11,347 bases of DNA from the NCBI GenBank assembly GCA_048885185.1, contig JBHLQC010000036.1:1-11347 (forward strand), read 5' to 3'. The DNA is from Hermodarchaeum sp048885185 (GTDB lineage Archaea; Asgardarchaeota; Hermodarchaeia; Hermodarchaeales; Hermodarchaeaceae). Positions 6,923 through 11,347 of the stretch are shown here, one piece after another; within the stretch, counting starts at the first letter, position 1, and each line of letters starts with the position of its first letter. The position numbers were made by a program, and so were the translations under genes. Below the pieces are notes generated by a model. It had not been told where the DNA came from. It worked only from the letters and a program-made list of their open reading frames with translations, and ran no database searches.

Positions 6923-6992
6923 AGGACCGGCACCTCGTGAGACGTCCTCTAGATGAGTCTCATTTGAGTTTATACTTTCCTCTTTGTATATC
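6923..6992 (-). promoter_or_regulatory. Promoter and leader of the MBL-fold gene, with inverted repeats
   Basis: On the minus strand a TATA-like AAGTATAAACTC (6966-6977) is followed about 25 bases later by an expected start near 6945 and by the GAGGTG ribosome binding site (6931-6936). Between them lies a 6-base inverted repeat, TGAGAC (6938-6943) and GTCTCA (6957-6962), whose 13-base spacer contains the palindrome TCTAGA (6948-6953). This suggests that the gene can be transcribed on its own and that the repeat may be an operator or an RNA hairpin. Confidence 0.4.
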
Positions 6993-8324
6993 TCAGGGAT
7001 GCTGCCGTAGATGGGTTGCCGGAACAGGTCTCCCGTGGATAATTTTATCTAAGGTTCCGGGTTGACGAATATCTGTGATGAGAACCTCACAATCATCGGG
7101 GAGTCCCTTGAAAATTTCATTAAGCTTTCCTCGCATTCCTTCAGTGACATCTACCGCTTCACTGGAAACACCAACAGCGATTTTGTCAAAGATCGCATCT
7201 AGCGTGTCGGGTGTAATCAAATCAATACGTTTTGCATCAGGGTGTTCCTTTGGGTCAGCTGAATATAGGCCATCAACATCAGTGGCAAAGATTACTTGTT
7301 TTGAATGTAGTACCCGTGCGAGATACATTGCAATTTGGTCACCACTGACGATGGTAAAACCTTTCACCGTATCTGCAACTACGTCCCCTGAGAGGATGGG
7401 AATGAAACGTTGTCGAAGAAACTCACGGAGAGCCTGGAAATCCATGTGGGAGATACGTCCATCAATAGCTACAATAATCGACGAGGACCGAATAGGCACT
7501 GCTGGTCGTCCCATTTTCAGGAAGGCGCCATGAATCAAGTGACCAAGCCTAGTCATCTCAGAGGCAGTTTTTGTAACTCCAACCTTCTTTTCCTGACTCC
7601 GACCACCCTCTCGTAGCTGATACTCTTTGGCCAGAAAATGACCGAACGAACCCCCGCCATGAATAACAACAACCGGATGAGATTCAATTGCTACAATTTC
7701 TGAGATTAATTGTTGAATCGTCTCCAGACGGGGTGTAGAACGTTGTGTCTTATCCGAAATGACGCTTCCACCCAATTTAATGATAATTGGGGATTTTAAG
7801 GAAGCGCGGTGTTTCCGCCGCCATTTGGGACGCCAATTTCGCAGCTTAGTTGGCCAATTCTTCCACCCAGTCTTGGCATATCGTTCTCGATGTTCAAGAT
7901 CGTCCTGTATCCACTCAAGCTGACGAAAGAACCGTTCCTTCCCACTTACACGGGGTATATCTGGAATTCCCATCTGTCGTAATGATTCCACGAAATTCGC
8001 TTCAACAAGCTCCTGTAACTGGCCTTCAATCTTAGTCGGAATAACCTCATACCCTTTAGCATTCAATCCCTCACGAACTCCATCAAGCACCACTCCCCGA
8101 CACACTTGAATCGGTTCATCCAAGGTTACCCCTAAACAGTTGAAAGCTTCCAGAACCAACTCCAATCCTCGGGCAAGAAAGGTTTTGTGATCAAAATTTG
8201 GTTCTTGGAAATGTGTGACCTCGATCTCTTTCACGACGTATTCATTGGTATCCACTCGGAAGATACCTAAGAACACACCTCCGACGGGGTCACCCCATCC
8301 GGCGTCATCGACCTGGATGGTCAC
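6993..8324 (-). CDS. Fusion of an uncharacterised RNase H-like domain with isopentenyl phosphate kinase
   Basis: A 443-residue protein in two parts. Residues about 178-432 form a full isopentenyl phosphate kinase of the amino acid kinase fold: IIIKLGGS at 180-187, HGGGSFGH at 222-229 with the His characteristic of this family, LSGD near 311-314, SGDQIA at 327-332, TDVDGLY at 348-354 and DVTEGMRGK at 392-400 (usually TGGM). It should convert isopentenyl phosphate to IPP in the archaeal mevalonate route for membrane lipids. Residues 1-135 are a separate domain starting QVDDAGWGD and containing a KIEGQLQELVE segment; it looks RNase H-like, but I cannot name it. A Trp/Arg/Lys-rich linker (about 150-175) joins them. 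The start is GTG at 8324, with GGTGA at 8334-8338. No ATG, GTG or TTG precedes the kinase part closely, so a separate kinase start is unlikely. Confidence 0.87.
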   Translation of the reverse strand: MTIQVDDAGWGDPVGGVFLGIFRVDTNEYVVKEIEVTHFQEPNFDHKTFLARGLELVLEAFNCLGVTLDEPIQVCRGVVLDGVREGLNAKGYEVIPTKIEGQLQELVEANFVESLRQMGIPDIPRVSGKERFFRQLEWIQDDLEHRERYAKTGWKNWPTKLRNWRPKWRRKHRASLKSPIIIKLGGSVISDKTQRSTPRLETIQQLISEIVAIESHPVVVIHGGGSFGHFLAKEYQLREGGRSQEKKVGVTKTASEMTRLGHLIHGAFLKMGRPAVPIRSSSIIVAIDGRISHMDFQALREFLRQRFIPILSGDVVADTVKGFTIVSGDQIAMYLARVLHSKQVIFATDVDGLYSADPKEHPDAKRIDLITPDTLDAIFDKIAVGVSSEAVDVTEGMRGKLNEIFKGLPDDCEVLITDIRQPGTLDKIIHGRPVPATHLRQHP

Positions 8325-8362
8325 GTCAAGAATTCACCTGCAGGGACCTACTGTCTTTTCAG

Positions 8363-8375
8363 CTTAAATATATCG
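8363..8375 (-). promoter_or_regulatory. Candidate TATA box for the kinase-fusion gene
   Basis: On the minus strand this reads CGATATATTTAAG and is the most TATA-like stretch before the gene. Transcription about 25 bases downstream would start near 8342 and leave a leader of about 18 bases containing the GGTGA ribosome binding site. The geometry is good for an archaeal promoter. Confidence 0.55.
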
Positions 8376-8535
8376 CAAAAATAACCTTCCAGGCTCATCA
8401 AGAGTTTATAGCGCCAATAAGTCACAATCAGCCAGTAATTTTGAAGATTAAAACAACGCTAGAATCACCCAAAATGCCGACTTTAACCGAGGAAAAGTGA
8501 TTTAGGGGACATGAGATTTTGTGTAACACCACAGA

Positions 8536-8550
8536 ATATAATTTAAATTT
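8536..8550 (+). promoter_or_regulatory. Candidate TATA box for the second small GTPase
   Basis: The stretch ATATAATTTAAATTT is a strong AT-only box. Transcription about 25 bases downstream would start near 8570, close to AGGAG (8570-8574), giving a leader of about 30 bases before the ATG at 8601. The purine-rich AGGAGAAGG is 22-26 bases from that ATG, too far for a standard ribosome binding site. Confidence 0.5.
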
Positions 8551-8600
8551 CCTCTCTTAACCCCTAGGTAGGAGAAGGTTACTGCAGTGAGCGACCCCCC

Positions 8601-9176
8601 ATGTCACTAAACGAACACACTTTCAAACTTGTTGTCATTGGGGACCCCATGGTCGGTAAAACAAGCATAATAAATCGATTTATCACAAAGACATTTAATC
8701 ACGAATATTTGCAGACTCTCGGCACCCAACTCAATTGCCATGAGGTAGTTGTCGGTGATGTACTGATTCGATTAATCATTTGGGACCTAGCGGGACAACC
8801 ACGATTTGAGAGTGTGCGGAAGCTCTATTTTCTGGGGAGTGACGCGGTATTAGTCGTGTTTGATTTAACCCGGGCAGAAACTTTTGATAACATTGAGGGA
8901 TGGTTACAAGCGTTTCGAACTGCCGTTCCGGATGAAGCACCAAGCGTTCTTGTGGGAAACAAAGTAGATTTGGATTCAAGACGGGTGATATCCAGGGCAG
9001 AGGCCTATCAACGACACATCAACTTGGAGTTTGACAACTACTTCGAGTCGTCGGCTCGTTCAGGAGAAAATGTGGGAGAGCTGTTTGATCAGGTTACACG
9101 GTTATTGATTTATAACCGGTTGGCGGAGCTTCGTGAACGGTTAACGCCTTTTATCTATTCATCATTTGCATCCTAA
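8601..9176 (+). CDS. Ras/Rab-like small GTPase (second copy)
   Basis: A 191-residue small GTPase. Motifs: P-loop GDPMVGKTS at 14-22, switch I threonine T39 (in QTLGTQL), WDLAGQ at 61-66 with Q66, NKVD at 120-123 and ESSAR at 149-153, where arginine replaces the common lysine of SAK. It should bind and hydrolyse GTP as a molecular switch; the effector is unknown. A helical extension of about 20 residues (YNRLAELRERL and onward) follows the domain. The C-terminus, IYSSFAS, has no cysteine, so no prenylation is expected. It differs clearly from the other GTPase in this window in the switch I region (GTQL versus GVDF), so it is not a recent duplicate. The ATG at 8601 is the only start that keeps the P-loop strand, since a stop lies in frame at 8565-8567. 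It is convergent with the HD-domain gene. Confidence 0.93.
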   Translation: MSLNEHTFKLVVIGDPMVGKTSIINRFITKTFNHEYLQTLGTQLNCHEVVVGDVLIRLIIWDLAGQPRFESVRKLYFLGSDAVLVVFDLTRAETFDNIEGWLQAFRTAVPDEAPSVLVGNKVDLDSRRVISRAEAYQRHINLEFDNYFESSARSGENVGELFDQVTRLLIYNRLAELRERLTPFIYSSFAS

Positions 9177-9186
9177 ACAAGAGGAA

Positions 9187-9242
9187 ATGTTGAACAACCT
9201 CGATTATTGAGTTTTGATTTTGATGTTGAACTTGTTTTCAAC
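9187..9242. terminator. Convergent gene junction with short repeats (possible bidirectional terminator)
   Basis: The stops of the GTPase and HD-domain genes are 27 bases apart. The junction holds the small symmetric element GTTGaaCAAC (9189-9198), a T-rich plus-strand stretch (9211-9221), and a hairpin GTTGAA/TTCAAC with a 6-base loop (9225-9242) inside the 3' end of the HD gene. The nonamer ATGTTGAAC is repeated at 9187-9195 and 9223-9231. Termination here is plausible but not shown. Confidence 0.3.
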
Positions 9243-10775
9243 TGAGGATTTTTCTTCATGATAGTTGATGAGCCAGAGATCAGATTCTGGAAATTGTTCA
9301 GCACAATCTAAACTACTCAGAGCCTTCTCTTTATCGTTGTAGAGGCGTTTGAAATCAAATCTAGCAAGCTTCTTTGCTTGTTCACGTGTATATGGGATAT
9401 CCCAGAGTTCAGAGTCCGAGTCATGGAAGATAGCATCCATCAGTGTTATCTTTTCGAGAGTGGTTGTGAAAAAGCCCACTTCCGTTGTGACTGGAACAGG
9501 ACGACCCCATTCCTGCAATTCATCAGCAACAGCCAAGACAAACAGTAGAGGATATTTCTCAAAGGAGATTTGCCCTAATTCAGGTATGAAGTTGTGTAGG
9601 GCAATTGCACGAGCTGCTTCGATTAATGGCCGATCCTCAGCTAGATCCTTTTCTACATGATCAGGTGATCCTAACGTTCGCATAAGAGTAACAGCCGCCA
9701 CAACCCCGTGATCCATTTTTGGACCTTTAACCTCGTAGAGGGGAGGTGGTTGTTCTCCCGATGTGTACACAAAAACATCTTTGGGTAACTCAGCACGCCC
9801 GAGTCCATTGTGGATGAGTGTTTGCCATGATTGGGGTAGTCCTTTAGAGAGTATTTTCAGATAAGCTTCGTTTCCCAGATGGGGGTTGCTCAGGTCAATT
9901 CGTAGAGGTGAGACTTCCATATCAACCGAGGGGTAGCAACGGAGCATCTCGTTTACCAGCGACCAGTTGACAGAGGTTACCAACTTGGCAAGCGGTGTTC
10001 CAATATCATGAAGTAATCCTGCTAACCACCAGGTCATCTCAGCTTCCTCTGGGTTAAAGTCCAAACTCTCTTCCAGAATGCCTCGTAATCCTCCGGAGGC
10101 TCCTGTCTTGCTAAAGATATAATCACATAGAACAGCTACTCGAAGCGAATGGGCTGTATGGTCTCGGTAGAATTTTCGTACATTCATGAAGTACATTAAC
10201 GCTTCAAATTCGGGAAGCATGTGAATTAGGTTGAGTACTCCTTCATTCGTGACCCCTTGCTCTTTAGTAGCCTCAATTAATGCCTTAGCTAACGAGTCTG
10301 TATTTGGTCCAAATAATTTAGATGCAATGTTTTGTCCGATGGTATCACCCATTTGGTCTAATTCTATATCGAGTTGCGCGAGTCGTTCATCAAGTTTTGA
10401 TAACTTTTTTTCTCGTTTCTTTTGGGCTTCTTCTAAGGCTTTTTGTTGTTTTTTCTGAGCAGCTTCGATTTTTGCTTGAACCTCTTGTTCTGCTTTCGCT
10501 AGCTTCGCATCTATCTTTCCTTTAACCAAAGGTTCTATTTTATCACCAAGAGTGCCAAGAATATCCGAGATCATTGGTTGGACAAAACTAGGAATACCCA
10601 TTTTTTCTTGTCCTTTTTTCGTTGTTAGCGATTTTGCAATATCTATTCCTCGTTGGATCTTCATTGAAAGATCCTTACCGCCAGTTACACCCTTTAGAAA
10701 TGTGGAAAAACTGGAACTCGCATAACCAGCTCGTTCAAGAACCCAAGTATCGTTTATCAAAAGTCGGTTAGACAT
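9204..10775 (-). CDS. HD-domain protein with N-terminal charged coiled coil
   Basis: A 523-residue protein from the ATG at 10775. Residues about 85-142 form a long Lys/Glu/Gln/Ala-rich coiled coil. The C-terminal two thirds carry an HD-superfamily pattern: H209 (in DHTAHS), H256-D257 (LLHDIG), H356 (MDHG), H394 (ALHN) and D418 (VADELQEWGRP), enough for a mono- or binuclear metal site. HD proteins are usually phosphohydrolases acting on nucleotides, cyclic dinucleotides or related phosphate esters; the substrate here is unknown. No transmembrane segment is evident. An in-frame TTG at 10787 would add four residues (family start unknown). I prefer the ATG because a TATA-like AAGTATAACA (10799-10808, minus strand) would place transcription almost at it and neither start has a ribosome binding site, so the mRNA may be leaderless. 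It is divergent from the membrane-protein gene. Confidence 0.78.
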   Translation of the reverse strand: MSNRLLINDTWVLERAGYASSSFSTFLKGVTGGKDLSMKIQRGIDIAKSLTTKKGQEKMGIPSFVQPMISDILGTLGDKIEPLVKGKIDAKLAKAEQEVQAKIEAAQKKQQKALEEAQKKREKKLSKLDERLAQLDIELDQMGDTIGQNIASKLFGPNTDSLAKALIEATKEQGVTNEGVLNLIHMLPEFEALMYFMNVRKFYRDHTAHSLRVAVLCDYIFSKTGASGGLRGILEESLDFNPEEAEMTWWLAGLLHDIGTPLAKLVTSVNWSLVNEMLRCYPSVDMEVSPLRIDLSNPHLGNEAYLKILSKGLPQSWQTLIHNGLGRAELPKDVFVYTSGEQPPPLYEVKGPKMDHGVVAAVTLMRTLGSPDHVEKDLAEDRPLIEAARAIALHNFIPELGQISFEKYPLLFVLAVADELQEWGRPVPVTTEVGFFTTTLEKITLMDAIFHDSDSELWDIPYTREQAKKLARFDFKRLYNDKEKALSSLDCAEQFPESDLWLINYHEEKSSVENKFNIKIKTQ

Positions 10776-10961
10776 TGTCGTTCCCAAGCTTTGCCTATTT
10801 GTTATACTTGACCTTCATTCTCTTTCTTAATATCAGATTCGGTGAATGAAAAGTGGGATGTTAGTAACTATTTCCGAAGAAGTCCAACTGAGTGTTGAAA
10901 CCATCAAGTTTAAGACACGGCTCTTCACAGAAAGCGATTGTACTAGTAATGAGGGGCTTTC
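10776..10961. promoter_or_regulatory. Divergent promoter region between HD-domain and membrane-protein genes
   Basis: These 186 bases contain no gene. On the minus strand, GATATTAAG (10826-10834) or AAGTATAACA (10799-10808) could serve the HD gene. On the plus strand, GTTTAAG (10908-10914) is placed to start transcription near 10938. GAGGGG (10951-10956) is the ribosome binding site of the membrane-protein gene, five bases before its ATG. The boxes were judged by eye. Confidence 0.4.
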
Positions 10962-11347
10962 ATGTCAAATGTCGATCAATCTTTACAGTCTAGCCTCTCA
11001 GAACCAACTCTTACCAGAGCTTTGAATCAATTTCATTCTCCTAGTGATTGGTTGGGGGAAGCATCCTTTGGTCAAGGATTGCAGAGAAGCATCTCTTTAC
11101 TCAAGCAACAGTTCCGCTGGTTTGTCCTGGTGTTCTTTACAGGCGGAATCCTAATAGCCGTTGCAGCGTTTCCCATAGCCGCGATGGTCGCCAATCTTAA
11201 TACACTCATCTTGAATGAAATATTTGCTATACAACCAGATATTGTCTTACTGTTTAGTCTGCTAATACAAAGTCTTGTTTTAGGGCTGTTCCAGAATTTC
11301 ATCATGTTATTTGGTGTCTTTGTCCTAGGTGTGAGTGCTGTGCACCG
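10962..11347 (+). CDS. Multi-spanning membrane protein (partial, 3' end outside window)
   Basis: Translation from the ATG at 10962 stays open to the window end, giving 128 residues; the missing stop is the window edge. The first 50 residues are soluble and polar (MSNVDQSLQSSLSEP and onward, with several Ser and Gln). Two strongly hydrophobic stretches follow: about 52-78 (starting WFVLVFF) and about 93-127 (IVLLFSLLIQ through VLGVSAV). There is no signal peptide at the N-terminus, so the N-tail is probably cytosolic. I do not recognise the family; a permease component or a Yip1- or stage II sporulation M-like membrane protein would be equally compatible with this much sequence. GAGGGG five bases upstream supports the start. 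It shares a divergent intergenic region with the HD-domain gene. Confidence 0.75.
   Translation, partial: MSNVDQSLQSSLSEPTLTRALNQFHSPSDWLGEASFGQGLQRSISLLKQQFRWFVLVFFTGGILIAVAAFPIAAMVANLNTLILNEIFAIQPDIVLLFSLLIQSLVLGLFQNFIMLFGVFVLGVSAVH

Larger units (their letters stand above)
8325..8600. other. 276-base divergent intergenic region
   Basis: No open frame or RNA gene was recognised here. The region separates the kinase-fusion gene (minus) from the second small GTPase (plus) and holds a TATA-like box for each near its ends. The central part (about 8380-8530) is AT-rich without a clear repeat. Short symmetric elements such as GTGTaACAC (8521-8529) and AATCAC/GTGATT (8463-8468, 8497-8502) are within chance expectation. 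Confidence 0.5.

Noticed and set aside
7800..7870. Possible split of the kinase fusion into two genes at the Trp/Arg-rich linker
   Set aside because: The frame is continuous, and no ATG, GTG or TTG lies just before the kinase first strand. A TAA occurs in another frame, but that alone is no evidence of a frameshift.
8463..8529. Short inverted repeats in the 276-base divergent region
   Set aside because: Arms of 4-6 bases with long or irregular spacers are expected by chance in AT-rich DNA.
10785..10787. TTG start for the HD-domain protein, four residues upstream of the ATG
   Set aside because: There is no ribosome binding site, and the nearby TATA-like box would start transcription downstream of it; the ATG at 10775 is preferred, though not proven.
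1..11347. tRNA, rRNA, CRISPR array, insertion sequence or defence system
   Set aside because: No cloverleaf-like sequence, regularly spaced repeat, transposase motif or terminal inverted repeat was found on reading both strands.

Overview
The window most likely comes from an archaeon of the Asgard group. It carries two Ras/Rab-like small GTPases of eukaryotic type, an isopentenyl phosphate kinase domain (archaeal mevalonate route), heterodisulfide reductase subunits, TATA-like boxes a short distance before several genes, and archaeal-type ribosome binding sites (GGTGA, GAGGTG, AGGAG). A Thorarchaeota-like member is possible from the moderate base composition, but that is a guess. No rRNA, tRNA, CRISPR array, insertion sequence or phage gene was seen.

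Left block, all on the minus strand (1-5295). Read in transcription order, it holds a class III PLP aminotransferase, a small Ras-like GTPase, and then an hdr operon. The operon begins with an 848-residue HdrA fused to an MvhD-type iron-sulfur domain and runs through a one-base stop/start overlap into hdrC, which leaves the window at base 1. Together these point to a cytosolic flavin- and FeS-based electron-transfer (probably bifurcating) complex. hdrB and any hydrogenase genes would lie outside the window.

Middle block (5296-8324). A nitrilase-superfamily amidohydrolase on the plus strand starts divergently from the aminotransferase. It ends with a 4-base tail-to-tail overlap on a minus-strand metallo-beta-lactamase-fold protein whose metal ligands are largely lost. 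Upstream of that protein, on the same strand, is a 443-residue protein that joins an uncharacterised N-terminal domain (RNase H-like in appearance) to a complete isopentenyl phosphate kinase. This fusion is the most unusual coding architecture in the window.

Right block (8325-11347). A 276-base divergent intergenic region with TATA-like boxes facing both ways leads into a second Ras-like GTPase on the plus strand. It converges on a large minus-strand HD-domain protein with a long charged coiled coil in its N-terminal third. Divergent from that gene is the start of a multi-spanning membrane protein, cut by the window end.

How the genes work together: hdrA-hdrC is a clear functional unit. The fused kinase would supply isoprenoid precursor for membrane lipids. 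The two GTPases have intact nucleotide-binding motifs but no C-terminal cysteine, so they are not conventionally prenylated. The remaining genes are linked only by proximity.
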